From the NCBI RefSeq assembly GCF_019492055.1, contig NZ_JAICBX010000002.1, positions 310,001 through 374,000 of the forward strand: a stretch of DNA of 64,000 nt, given 5' to 3'. Within the stretch, counting starts at the first letter, position 1. Each line of letters starts with the position of its first letter. This document shows positions 8,519-18,934 of the stretch, piece by piece. The DNA is from Flavimaribacter sediminis. GTDB lineage: Bacteria; Pseudomonadota; Alphaproteobacteria; Rhizobiales; Rhizobiaceae. The notes beneath the pieces were generated by a model. The model saw nothing but the letters and a program-made list of their open reading frames with translations, was not told where the DNA came from and did not search any database. Made by a program: the position numbers and the translations under genes.

Positions 8519-9148
8519 TCAGTTGGAGATCCCGACGGCACGATTGACATAGGTTGTGTCCTTCAACTGCCGCTTCAGGAATTCCGCGACGTCGCTGCGG
8601 GATATTTTAAGGGCGAGGTTGCGTTCGCCGGCTGAAAATCCCTCCCTGTACCGTCCGGACGCCGGATCGTCCGTAAAGGCGCTCGGGCGCACGATGGTCC
8701 AGTCAAGGCCGCTGGCGCGAACCAGTTGCTCCTGCAATTCGTGATCCCGAAACACCGGGCGCAGGACCAGTCCGAACATAATGCGTTTCCAGAAGAAGTT
8801 GAGATTGTCCCAGCTTTCGTGCGCGCCGAGCGTCGACTGACAGATCAGGCGCCGCACCCCGTTCCGCTGCATGGCCTGGATGACGTTCAGCGTGCCCTGC
8901 GACCGGACGACCCCCTTGCGAGACATTCCCGACCCAAGGGTGACGACCACGGCGTCGTGACCGCGGACTGCGTTCGCCACAGCCTCCGGATCCATGACGT
9001 CTCCGGCGACACGCGTAAGGTTCGGGTTCGAATTCCTCAGCTTTTCGGGATGACGCGCAAAAGCGGTTACCTCGCATCCTCCGGCAAGCATTTTATCGAC
9101 AGCAAGACGGCCAACGGTTCCGGACGCCCCGAATAGAATGACTTTCAT
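8519..9148 (-). CDS. NAD(P)-binding oxidoreductase, NmrA-like atypical SDR
   Basis: A 209-residue Rossmann protein opening with MKVILFGASGTVGR, a dinucleotide-binding glycine motif at the first strand. Further features are DVMDPEAV, VVVTLGSG and LDWTIVRPSAFTDDP, the last typical of the NAD(P)H-binding atypical SDRs that include NmrA-like and flavin-reductase-like proteins. The chosen ATG at 9148 follows AGGAGAT; a longer frame to 9193 would run through the operator region. It is divergent from a TetR regulator, so probably induced by a toxicant or metabolite sensed by that protein. The substrate is unknown. Confidence 0.8.
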   Translation of the reverse strand: MKVILFGASGTVGRLAVDKMLAGGCEVTAFARHPEKLRNSNPNLTRVAGDVMDPEAVANAVRGHDAVVVTLGSGMSRKGVVRSQGTLNVIQAMQRNGVRRLICQSTLGAHESWDNLNFFWKRIMFGLVLRPVFRDHELQEQLVRASGLDWTIVRPSAFTDDPASGRYREGFSAGERNLALKISRSDVAEFLKRQLKDTTYVNRAVGISN

Positions 9149-9162
9149 AACGATCTCCTGAC

Positions 9163-9177
9163 TTGACACGATGTAAA
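9163..9177. promoter_or_regulatory. TetR operator site A (TTGACA-cga-TGTAAA)
   Basis: First of three 15-bp near-palindromes with consensus TTGACA-N3-TGTCAA between the divergent oxidoreductase and tetR genes. It lies 15 bases before the oxidoreductase start codon. Confidence 0.7.
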
Positions 9178-9178
9178 G

Positions 9179-9193
9179 TTGACATGGTGTCAA
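9179..9193. promoter_or_regulatory. TetR operator site B (perfect TTGACA-tgg-TGTCAA)
   Basis: The perfectly symmetrical central copy of the operator. Centre-to-centre distances are 16 bp to site A and 26 bp to site C. Confidence 0.7.
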
Positions 9194-9204
9194 TTAGTGA
9201 TAAC

Positions 9205-9219
9205 TTTACATGATGTCAA
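9205..9219. promoter_or_regulatory. TetR operator site C (TTTACA-tga-TGTCAA), overlapping the tetR start codon
   Basis: Third copy. It covers both candidate start codons of tetR (ATGATG at 9210-9215), so binding would directly occlude the 5' end of the tetR coding region. Sites A and C together also form an inverted repeat of 18-bp arms (9163-9180 with 9202-9219). Confidence 0.7.
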
Positions 9220-9803
9220 GGAATAAACCCGATACTCGCACAAAAATTCTCGAATCCACCTGGCGACTGCTCGAAAGCACGACCGGCGACGACGTGCGCA
9301 TGTCCGACATTGCGAAAGAGGCCGGCGTCAGCCGACAGGCGCTCTACCTGCATTTTCCGAACAGGGTCGATCTGCTGATCGCGACGACCCGCTACCTGGA
9401 CGAGGTCAAGAATATTGATGCGCGTCTGGCCGCGAGTCGCTCGGCGACGACAGGGTTGACGCGGCTGGACGCCTTCATCGAGGCCTGGGGCAACTATATT
9501 CCCGAGATTTTCGGGGTCGCAGCGGCCTTGCTGGCGATGCAGGACAAGGATCCGGCGGCGAAAGAGGCCTGGAGCAACCGCATGCAGGCCGTGCGCGAGG
9601 GGTGCGAGGCAGCCGTCAAGGCGCTCGATCGAGACGGCCGACTGAGGCCCGAACTCGACGCTGACAAGGCGACCGACCTCTTATGGACCCTTCTGATGGT
9701 TCATAACTGGCGACAGCTTACCGTCGCCTGCGGCTGGACGCAGGAGGCCTATGTGGACGCCATGAAGACGCTTGCACGCCGAATGCTGGTTTGCGAAACC
9801 TGA
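9210..9803 (+). CDS. TetR/AcrR family transcriptional regulator
   Basis: A 197-residue regulator with the N-terminal HTH at about residues 10-55 (DIAKEAGVSRQALYLHFPNR) and a C-terminal effector domain without recognisable ligand signature. It starts at ATG 9210 or the adjacent ATG 9213; no Shine-Dalgarno sequence is visible, and the next methionine lies inside the HTH, so the message may be leaderless or weakly translated. It is divergent from the oxidoreductase at 8519-9148 and almost certainly controls both genes through the three operators between them. Confidence 0.9.
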   Translation: MMSRNKPDTRTKILESTWRLLESTTGDDVRMSDIAKEAGVSRQALYLHFPNRVDLLIATTRYLDEVKNIDARLAASRSATTGLTRLDAFIEAWGNYIPEIFGVAAALLAMQDKDPAAKEAWSNRMQAVREGCEAAVKALDRDGRLRPELDADKATDLLWTLLMVHNWRQLTVACGWTQEAYVDAMKTLARRMLVCET

Positions 9804-9804
9804 A

Positions 9805-11757
<1,953 letters not shown>

Positions 11758-11983
11758 CTACCCCTCCGATGATGAAAACGGACTGTTACGAAAATGTTGC
11801 TTACTCCAGCGACGGGCTGCAGATCAATTTACTGCAGCCATATTTTCACGCCAAAGCCGGTCGATATGTCGAAATATTTCTGGCAACCGGCGTCGCGCAT
11901 TCGGATCGCAAAACCGCCACATGAGTGAATATTGAGTGTTTGCAATTCCTTGCAGCAGGCTTTACCCCTGATTTCATTCATGT

Positions 11984-13870
11984 ATGGAGGATCTCGTCGA
12001 GTTGGAAGAAACCGGTTCACGCCGTACTGGTTGGATTCGCTGGATCGTCGCGGCAATCATCATTGCGGTGATCCTGGCGATTGTCAGCGGCATCGCGCTG
12101 CCATACGCCATCTCGACGGATCTGGTGAAGGACAGGCTGGAAAGAGAGATTTCCGAATGGACCGGCCATCAGGTCGAGCTCATCGACAGGCCGGAGATCG
12201 GTTTCTGGCCGGTTCCCCATATCGACCTGAACCGGGTCAGCATCACATCGCAACTGACGAATGACGCGGAACCGATCCTCTACGCCGACGAGATCAAGGC
12301 GGATTTCAGCATCCTGTCGGCTCTGACCGGCGATCCAAGCTTCTCGAACTTCATCATGGTGCGACCCGTCATGCGGGTCGAGAGGCTGCCCGACGGGCGA
12401 ACGCCATGGTACAGCAGCACAGGGCGCATAGCCGAAGCCGTCGCCGCCACGATCGCCAAAAGCGAGGCGGCGGCCGGCGACGTCGACGCCAAATCCATGC
12501 CGGTTCCCGACTACCGGCTCGGCGATGTCACGATCCAGGACGGAACCCTGTCCTGGACGAACAGTCCGGCTGGCGTCGAGGAAAAGGTAACCGCGATCAA
12601 CGGAACGATCAGCTGGCCTCGCCTTAACAGCCAGTTGCGCGGCAGCGTCAAGGGCATCATCCGCGGCGAGGCGATTGCATTGACCGTCGTATCCGACAAG
12701 CCGCTGGCGCTGCTTTCGCGGCAGACGGCGCCGATCGATCTGCAGATGGTTTCCACGCCTCTGTCGTTCTCATTCGACGGCACGGCCAACCTTTCGGACA
12801 AACCGTTTTTCGGCGGCAAGCTCAATATGCAGAGCACGTCGATGCGATTGCTGCTGGAATGGGCCGGCACGAAGATCAAACCCGGAGAGGCGCTGGGCGC
12901 AGTTTCGCTGGACGCGGAAGTTCAGATACAGCGCGGCCGGTCCATCCTCGACAAACTGATCCTGGAACTGGAGGGCAATCGCGGCATCGGCGTGCTGGAT
13001 ATTGAATATTCCGACGAGCAGAAACCCGGCGTCTCGGGCACCCTGGCCTTCAGCACGCTCGACATCATGTCCTTCCTGCGCGCGTTCACGCCGCTGCCAC
13101 AGTCCGGCGACGACATTTCGAGCACCATCGACACGTCCTTTCTCCATCAGCTTTCGCTTGATCTGCGCCTTTCCGCGCAATCCGCCACTCTTGGACCGCT
13201 CAATCTCGCCAATGTCGCCGCCGCCGGACGCATCGCCGACGGTCGCGCCACCTTCGACGTCGGTGATGCGACGGCCTATGGCGGCCGCCTGCTTGGCCGC
13301 ATCATGCTCGCGGAAAAGGGCATCGAAGGCGGAGGCGGGATCAAGTTTTCCGGTCGAGACATCAATCTCGAACAGGCGCTGAACGCCTTGAACTATGGCG
13401 GCCCCATTCTGCAGGGGCAGGCTTCCTTCGACATCAACCTCGCCTCCCGCTACCCGGCCTGGGCGACGGCGGCCACAGATCTTGACGGCAAATTCAAGCT
13501 TTCAATCGCCAACGGCGCCATTCCCGCCTTCAATCTGGAGGAATTCAAGAAGCGCGCCACGAGCGAGCAGTTTTTCGACATCAGCACGGTGGCCGACGGA
13601 TCGCTGGCCTTTCAAACGGCCGAGATCGATGTCGATCTTTCCAACGGGCAGGCGCTGGTGAAATCCGGCCAAATCGTTTCCGCCAACGCCACGATAGAAC
13701 TGACCGGCGTAATTCCTTACGCGCGCGGCGGACTGGCGCTGGTCGGCACGTTGACGGAAGGCCCGCCTGCGTCAGAGAACGCCGAAGCAGGCGATCCGCC
13801 GGCGGAGACCCGTTTCTTCGTTGGCGGATCCTGGCCAAGGCCGGTTATTTCGCCGATCTTCATGCCGTAG
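11984..13870 (+). CDS. AsmA family protein
   Basis: A 628-residue protein with a short cytoplasmic N-terminus, one transmembrane helix at about residues 18-40 (WIVAAIIIAVILAIVSGIAL) and a long periplasmic region beginning with the AsmA motif (residues 45-75, GHQVELIDRPEIGFWPVPHI). The C-terminal third carries the second AsmA block (LEQALNALNYGGPILQG, FKLSIANGAIP). AsmA-like proteins form elongated beta-groove structures thought to move phospholipids between the membranes. ATG at 11984 lacks a strong ribosome-binding site. It ends 12 bases from the convergent regulator gene. Confidence 0.85.
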   Translation: MEDLVELEETGSRRTGWIRWIVAAIIIAVILAIVSGIALPYAISTDLVKDRLEREISEWTGHQVELIDRPEIGFWPVPHIDLNRVSITSQLTNDAEPILYADEIKADFSILSALTGDPSFSNFIMVRPVMRVERLPDGRTPWYSSTGRIAEAVAATIAKSEAAAGDVDAKSMPVPDYRLGDVTIQDGTLSWTNSPAGVEEKVTAINGTISWPRLNSQLRGSVKGIIRGEAIALTVVSDKPLALLSRQTAPIDLQMVSTPLSFSFDGTANLSDKPFFGGKLNMQSTSMRLLLEWAGTKIKPGEALGAVSLDAEVQIQRGRSILDKLILELEGNRGIGVLDIEYSDEQKPGVSGTLAFSTLDIMSFLRAFTPLPQSGDDISSTIDTSFLHQLSLDLRLSAQSATLGPLNLANVAAAGRIADGRATFDVGDATAYGGRLLGRIMLAEKGIEGGGGIKFSGRDINLEQALNALNYGGPILQGQASFDINLASRYPAWATAATDLDGKFKLSIANGAIPAFNLEEFKKRATSEQFFDISTVADGSLAFQTAEIDVDLSNGQALVKSGQIVSANATIELTGVIPYARGGLALVGTLTEGPPASENAEAGDPPAETRFFVGGSWPRPVISPIFMP

Positions 13871-13882
13871 AGACGCAACACC

Positions 13883-15304
13883 TTACTGGTAATCGAAGGC
13901 GCTGAGCCCTGTAACCATCTCGTCCAGCCCCGAGGGGCGCGTGAGCGGCGGCTCGGCGCGCGCAGGGCAGGCCTGGCGTTCGCACAGCCTGCATGACGGG
14001 CCGATCGGCATCGGCGGAAGGCCGGGAGCGGACGCCGCAGCGCCGTAGACGACATCGTCCTTGAAACCGATATCGCAGCCGATCATCAATGCGGTCCGGC
14101 GCACGCGCTCGTTGAATGCGCCCCGCGGACCTTCCAGCGTTCTCGAAACGGTGAGGAACTCCGCCCCGTCCGGCATCTCGACGGCCTCAACGAAGACCTG
14201 GCCCGGCTGGCTAAAGGCTGCGTGGATGTTGAGCTTCGGACAAGCGCCGCCGAATCTTGAATGTGGAAACCCCCTCGCGCCGGCGCGCCTGAACCGGTTT
14301 CCGGCATTGTCTATTTCCAGCATGAAAAACGGTATGGCTGCAGCGCCTGGTCGTTGCAGCATCGTCAGGCGATTGGCCGCCTGCTCCCAGGAAACCCGGA
14401 AGCGCGAGCACAGGACGTCGATATCGTAGCGCGCGCGAACAGCCGCCGACTGGAACGCATTGTAGGGCATCAGTAGGGCATGCGCCGCATAACGCGCGAT
14501 CTCGAAGCGTCCGAGGCGACGCGCCTCGTCCGTGGCGAAACCGAAATCGTCGAGTTCCTTTTGCACGATTTCCCGCATGGCGAGCTGGCTGGCCTCGACC
14601 GCCATTTCGCGAAGCTGGTCCGGGGGAGACAGCCGCTCGGACAGGAAAAGCCGCATGGAATGCCGGTCGAACCGCCTTCGCCAGTTGGGCATGGTGTGGA
14701 CAGGCAGCAGCCGGACGACAATACCGTGTTCGCGCTTCAGCCAGTCTTTCAGCGACGACCCCGGATCGTCGCCGGAAATATTGTCAGCGGCGAAGGCCTC
14801 CGCCGCAACTTCGATCTTCTCGAAGTAGTTGGGTCGTCCCTCGAATGCTTCGCGCACCTCGTCCACAGGCAGCCGGGCGCTTGAAACAGATGTGGAGCGT
14901 CCCTCGCTCGCCAAAAGATCCGACAGGTCCGAAAGCCGCGACTGCGATTCCTTGTAGGCGCGATAGAGCTTGATGAACCCCGACGCCGCGTTGGGCGCGG
15001 CGTCCGCAACTTCGATCAGTTCCTGGTCGCCCGGCAGTTCATCGGCGAGCATGGGATCGGTAAAGACCTCCTTCAACGCCGTGACGGTCACCGTTGCTTC
15101 GCCCTGCAGCTCCTCCAGATCGAGCTTGTAGACGGAAGACAATTTGATCAGCAGCTGGACCGTCAGCGGCCGCTGGTTCCGTTCAATCAGGTTGAGATAG
15201 GACGGCGAAATGCCGAGTTCCTCGGCCATGGCCGTCTGGGTAAGGCCGAGTTCGTTGCGCACGCGACGCAGCCGTGGACCGGCGAATATCTTCTGTTCTG
15301 CCAA
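13883..15304 (-). CDS. XRE-type short-chain acyl-CoA regulator (ScfR/RamB-like)
   Basis: A 473-residue regulator with an N-terminal XRE helix-turn-helix (residues 10-62, LGLTQTAMAEELGISPSYLN), an ImmA/IrrE-like middle domain (about 170-300) lacking an obvious HExxH, and the C-terminal ScfR domain ending in a cysteine cluster (CRLCERQACPA). RamB-type proteins of this architecture control isocitrate lyase and related acetate genes and sense short-chain acyl-CoA. It starts at TTG 15304: an in-frame TAA lies just upstream and AAAAGGTG precedes it. It is divergent from aceA across 229 bases, so regulation of aceA is likely. Confidence 0.85.
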   Translation of the reverse strand: MAEQKIFAGPRLRRVRNELGLTQTAMAEELGISPSYLNLIERNQRPLTVQLLIKLSSVYKLDLEELQGEATVTVTALKEVFTDPMLADELPGDQELIEVADAAPNAASGFIKLYRAYKESQSRLSDLSDLLASEGRSTSVSSARLPVDEVREAFEGRPNYFEKIEVAAEAFAADNISGDDPGSSLKDWLKREHGIVVRLLPVHTMPNWRRRFDRHSMRLFLSERLSPPDQLREMAVEASQLAMREIVQKELDDFGFATDEARRLGRFEIARYAAHALLMPYNAFQSAAVRARYDIDVLCSRFRVSWEQAANRLTMLQRPGAAAIPFFMLEIDNAGNRFRRAGARGFPHSRFGGACPKLNIHAAFSQPGQVFVEAVEMPDGAEFLTVSRTLEGPRGAFNERVRRTALMIGCDIGFKDDVVYGAAASAPGLPPMPIGPSCRLCERQACPARAEPPLTRPSGLDEMVTGLSAFDYQ

Positions 15305-15393
15305 TTTTACACCTTTTTACAAGACTTGACAGTTCCGACGCCCATTGTCGCTATTACAATTTTTACAAATTTACAATCGTACTTTGTCAAAAT
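15305..15393. promoter_or_regulatory. aceA/ScfR divergent control region with TTTTACAA repeats
   Basis: TTTTACAA occurs exactly at 15315-15322 and 15361-15368, with related TTTTACA at 15305, ATTACAA at 15353 and TTTACAA at 15370, followed by the half-symmetric ACTTTGTCAAAA at 15381. A candidate -35 TTGACA (15326-15331) and a -10-like CTATTA (15351-15356) point towards aceA, placing the repeats around its transcription start. Binding by the adjacent ScfR protein is inferred. Confidence 0.45.
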
Positions 15394-15533
15394 ATCAACA
15401 CTGTGACCCGATTATCGCCCACGTTTCCGGGAATTTTCTGGCGTTTTGTGCGTTGCGATGTAAATGCAGTCACATCGAAATTGATCACTGGTCACTCCAG
15501 ACCTGATGAAGCAAAGAAGTAGCGGAGCAAGCT

Positions 15534-16823
15534 ATGACTGATTTTTACAACTTGGTTCCTTCAGCGCCTGAAGGCCGTTTCGACGGCATCGAACGTCCAT
15601 ACTCCGTTGCCGATGTGCAGCGGCTGCGCGGTTCGGTCCAGATCAAATATTCCCTGGCCGAAATGGGCGCAAACCGTCTTTGGCAGCTCATTCAGGACGA
15701 AGACTTCGTCAATGCGCTGGGCGCCCTCTCCGGCAACCAGGCCATGCAGATGGTCCGCGCCGGCCTGAAGGCCATCTATCTCTCCGGTTGGCAGGTCGCC
15801 GCCGACGCCAACACCGCGTCCGCCATGTACCCCGACCAGTCGCTTTATCCGGCCAACGCCGGTCCGGAACTGGCCAAGCGCATCAACCGCACCCTGCAGC
15901 GGGCCGACCAGATCGAGACGTCCGAAGGCAACGGTCTTTCGGTCGACACCTGGTTCGCCCCGATCGTCGCTGACGCGGAAGCCGGCTTCGGAGGCCCCCT
16001 GAACAGCTTCGAACTGATGAAGGCTTATATCGAAGCAGGCGCCGCCGGCGTACACTATGAAGATCAGCTCGCCTCGGAAAAGAAATGCGGCCATCTCGGC
16101 GGCAAGGTCCTGATCCCGACGGCAGCCCACATTCGCAATCTCGACGCAGCCCGTCTGGCCGCCGACGTCATGGGAACGCCGACGCTGGTGATCGCCCGCA
16201 CCGACGCAGAAGCCGCGAAGTTGCTGACATCGGACATCGACGAGCGCGACCAGCCTTTCGTCGATTACGACGCCGGCCGCACTGCGGAAGGCTTCTATAC
16301 CGTCAAAAACGGCCTGGATTCCTGCATCGCGCGCGCCATCGCCTATGCCGAGCACGCCGACCTGATCTGGTGTGAAACCTCCAAGCCGGACCTGGAGCAG
16401 GCAAAGCGCTTCGCCGAAGGCGTTCACAAAGCCCATCCGGGCAAGATGCTGGCCTATAACTGCTCGCCTTCGTTCAACTGGAAGAAAAATCTGGACGACG
16501 CGACGATCGCCAAATTCCAGCGCGAACTGGGCGCCATGGGCTACAAGTTCCAGTTCATCACGCTCGCCGGTTTCCACCAGCTCAACTACGGCATGTTCGA
16601 ACTGGCGCGCGGCTACAAGGATCGTCAGATGGCCGCCTACTCGGAACTGCAGGAAGCGGAATTCGCCGGCGAAGCCAATGGCTACACGGCGACCAAGCAC
16701 CAGCGCGAAGTCGGCACCGGCTATTTCGACGCAGTCTCGATGGCCATCACCGGAGGACAGTCCTCGACCACAGCCATGGGCGAATCGACTGAAACCGCGC
16801 AGTTCCGGCCGGCCGCCGAATAA
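15534..16823 (+). CDS. aceA: Isocitrate lyase
   Basis: A 429-residue enzyme of the glyoxylate shunt, cleaving isocitrate to succinate and glyoxylate. The catalytic signature KKCGHLGGK is intact with Cys185, as are the Mg2+-binding acidic residues in [11 protein letters not shown] and the C-terminal [13 protein letters not shown] segment. Length is that of the compact bacterial class. It is divergent from the ScfR-type regulator, its expected controller. Malate synthase is not in the window. Confidence 0.98.
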   Translation: MTDFYNLVPSAPEGRFDGIERPYSVADVQRLRGSVQIKYSLAEMGANRLWQLIQDEDFVNALGALSGNQAMQMVRAGLKAIYLSGWQVAADANTASAMYPDQSLYPANAGPELAKRINRTLQRADQIETSEGNGLSVDTWFAPIVADAEAGFGGPLNSFELMKAYIEAGAAGVHYEDQLASEKKCGHLGGKVLIPTAAHIRNLDAARLAADVMGTPTLVIARTDAEAAKLLTSDIDERDQPFVDYDAGRTAEGFYTVKNGLDSCIARAIAYAEHADLIWCETSKPDLEQAKRFAEGVHKAHPGKMLAYNCSPSFNWKKNLDDATIAKFQRELGAMGYKFQFITLAGFHQLNYGMFELARGYKDRQMAAYSELQEAEFAGEANGYTATKHQREVGTGYFDAVSMAITGGQSSTTAMGESTETAQFRPAAE

Positions 16824-16830
16824 ATACCAC

Positions 16831-16853
16831 GGAGGGCGCGGGAAACGCCCTCC
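16831..16853 (+). terminator. Hairpin after aceA
   Basis: GGAGGGCG pairs with CGCCCTCC, an 8-bp stem with 7-base loop, eight bases after the aceA stop. It is followed only by TTCACC, so it is likely a partial terminator or 3'-stabilising element between aceA and the small downstream gene. Confidence 0.55.
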
Positions 16854-16906
16854 TTCACCCCGACGGAGCTTCCGTCATCTGCATACGCCAGAAAAGGAGT
16901 ACCGAA

Positions 16907-17143
16907 ATGGCACCGCAGACACGCGTCAAGGAACGGGCAGAAGAACAGTCTTCCGCCATGAGCGCAGATCAGCAGACCCTGATCCGCATGGTCGCCAACG
17001 ACCTGCACAGGCTCAACCAGTCCGTGATGAAAGCCGTGGACGCAGGCGTGTCGGTCGAACTCGTCCGCTCCGCCCGTCATCATGGCGGCGACGGCAACTG
17101 GGGCGACCTGCTTATTCCGGTGATCGTCACGCAGGGTAAATAA
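16907..17143 (+). CDS. Small conserved protein downstream of aceA (hypothetical)
   Basis: A 78-residue acidic/basic mixed protein with no transmembrane segment. The C-terminal part (VSVELVRSARHHGGDGNWGDLLIPVI) looks structured; the first 20 residues are charged and probably flexible. ATG at 16907 follows AAAAGGAG. I recognise proteins of this type directly after isocitrate lyase in Rhizobiales but know no function. It ends before a strong terminator, so it shares the aceA transcript through the weak hairpin. Confidence 0.75.
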   Translation: MAPQTRVKERAEEQSSAMSADQQTLIRMVANDLHRLNQSVMKAVDAGVSVELVRSARHHGGDGNWGDLLIPVIVTQGK

Positions 17144-17178
17144 TCTGGGAGGGCAGCTTCGCACTTCGCGAACTGCTG

Positions 17179-17231
17179 AAAAGGCCGCCGAATGAGGGAA
17201 GCTATCTGCCCCCTCTCCTCGGCGGCCTTTT
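17179..17231 (+). terminator. Strong terminator closing the aceA transcript
   Basis: A perfect 13-bp stem (17179-17191 with 17219-17231) whose inner loop can pair further (GAGGG with CCCTC). The 3' arm ends in TTTT followed by CGTG. It is the strongest intrinsic-terminator candidate in the window. Confidence 0.75.
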
Positions 17232-17289
17232 CGTGTTATCAGATTCCTGAACCGTTTCGGCAAAGGAAAGCGATACCGTCGAGGACCCC

Positions 17290-18777
17290 ATGCGGCATGA
17301 GGACAAGAAGAACATTTCCAACGAGCAGAATCTGCCCGACAATTCGGAGGACCCTCTCCACCCACGCTCACTGAGACCCAAAAAAAGCCGCAGCAAACCA
17401 GGCTATCTGGACAATGTGCGCGGCGTGAAGAGCTGGAAGCAGGTTCGCGAATGGCTCAATTGGCGCGGAATAGAAGATATCGAATGCATCACGCCCGATC
17501 TCGCCGGCATACCGCGCGGAAAGATGATGCCGTCGTCCAAATTCACGTCCAATACGTCGCTGTCGCTGCCCTCGGCGCTCTATCGACAGACGATTTCCGG
17601 CGAATATCCGGAGGAAACCGGCAATTTCCGCTACGATCCGCGCGACGGCGACCTCAAGCTTGTGCCCGATCTGACAACCCTGTCCGCCGTTCCCTGGGAA
17701 TCGGACCCGACAGCGCAGGTGATCTGCGACATCGTCGACACCAACGGCCAGGCTGTCGAGTATACGCCGCGCAATGTTCTCAAACGCGTGCTGCGCCTCT
17801 ACAATGAGCAGGGCTGGAAGCCCGTCGTCGCGCCCGAGATAGAGTTCTATCTGATCGCGATCGACAACGATCCCGACAATCCGCTTCAGCCGCCTGTCGG
17901 ACGGTCCGGTCGGACGATCGCCGGCGGTCAGGCCTATTCCATCGCCGGCGTCAATGAATTCGACGAGCTCATCGACGACATCTACCATTTCTCGGAAGCG
18001 CAGGGCCTCGAAATCGATACGCTCATCCATGAGGAAGGCCCGGCCCAGCTCGAGATCAATCTGCGCCATGGCGATCCGGTGGAGCTCGCCGACCAGGTCT
18101 TCATGTTCAAGCGCACACTGCGTGAGGCGGCCCTCAAGCACGGCATCTACGCAACCTTCATGGCCAAGCCGATGCAGGGCCAGGCCGGCTCGGCGATGCA
18201 CATTCACCAATCGATCATCGACGCAAAAAGCGGCGCCAATATCTTCTGCAATCCGGACGGGTCTGCCTCACCGCGCTTTTTCTCGTTCATCGGCGGCATG
18301 CAGCACTTCATCCCGAAAGCGCTGGTAATGATGGCGCCCTACGTGAATTCCTACCGGCGGCTCACGCCTGAAATGGCCTGCCCGGTCAACACCGCATGGG
18401 GATACGACAACCGCACCACCGCTTTCCGGATTCCGAACTCCGAACCGGCGGCGCGGCGCGTCGAAAACCGCCTGCCGTCTTCGGACGCCAATCCGTATCT
18501 GGCGCTCGCCGCATCGCTTGCCTGCGGTTATCTCGGCATGATGCAGGAACTGGAGCCCGGCAACCCGACGTCGCACACCGCCAATGAGGGAACGACAGTC
18601 GATCTGCCGAGAGGACTTCTCGAGGCCGTCGCCTTGCTGGAAAGCGAACCCGCCTTCGCCGAAGTCCTGGGCGCGGAGTTCATCGGCAACTATGCCGGCG
18701 TCAAACGCGGCGAGTTCGAAACGTTCATGCGGGTCATCAGCCCGTGGGAGCGGCAATATTTGCTGCTCAACGCCTGA
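17290..18777 (+). CDS. Glutamine synthetase family protein, PuuA-like
   Basis: A 495-residue glutamine-synthetase-fold ligase. The N-terminal 45 residues are an extra basic, low-complexity extension (KKSRSK). The beta-grasp domain follows (about 50-150), then the catalytic domain with EIEFYL, AGSAMHIHQS and NRTTAFRIPNSEPAARRVENR, which supply metal- and ATP-binding residues. The pattern fits gamma-glutamylpolyamine synthetase-like enzymes of the GlnA3/PuuA group more than housekeeping GlnA. Such enzymes glutamylate amines such as putrescine. No other polyamine gene is adjacent, so the substrate is open. Confidence 0.85.
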   Translation: MRHEDKKNISNEQNLPDNSEDPLHPRSLRPKKSRSKPGYLDNVRGVKSWKQVREWLNWRGIEDIECITPDLAGIPRGKMMPSSKFTSNTSLSLPSALYRQTISGEYPEETGNFRYDPRDGDLKLVPDLTTLSAVPWESDPTAQVICDIVDTNGQAVEYTPRNVLKRVLRLYNEQGWKPVVAPEIEFYLIAIDNDPDNPLQPPVGRSGRTIAGGQAYSIAGVNEFDELIDDIYHFSEAQGLEIDTLIHEEGPAQLEINLRHGDPVELADQVFMFKRTLREAALKHGIYATFMAKPMQGQAGSAMHIHQSIIDAKSGANIFCNPDGSASPRFFSFIGGMQHFIPKALVMMAPYVNSYRRLTPEMACPVNTAWGYDNRTTAFRIPNSEPAARRVENRLPSSDANPYLALAASLACGYLGMMQELEPGNPTSHTANEGTTVDLPRGLLEAVALLESEPAFAEVLGAEFIGNYAGVKRGEFETFMRVISPWERQYLLLNA

Positions 18778-18875
18778 CATGGCGACCCTCGAAGCAATGC
18801 GGCGAGCCTTCATTCGAGCGCCGGCCGCCCTGGATTAGAGGCGCTGACACAGAGAGTTCACAAATTCGATCTGGT

Positions 18876-18899
18876 CTTTTTAAATCGATTAGATTAAAG
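18876..18899. promoter_or_regulatory. AT-rich imperfect inverted repeat before zwf
   Basis: TTTAAATC and GATTAAA arms separated by GATTA, ending 35 bases before the zwf start. It is a plausible operator or promoter element, but no matching local regulator is known. Confidence 0.3.
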
Positions 18900-18934
18900 C
18901 ACCATGGATATCCCCCGAACAGTCGGAATTCGTC

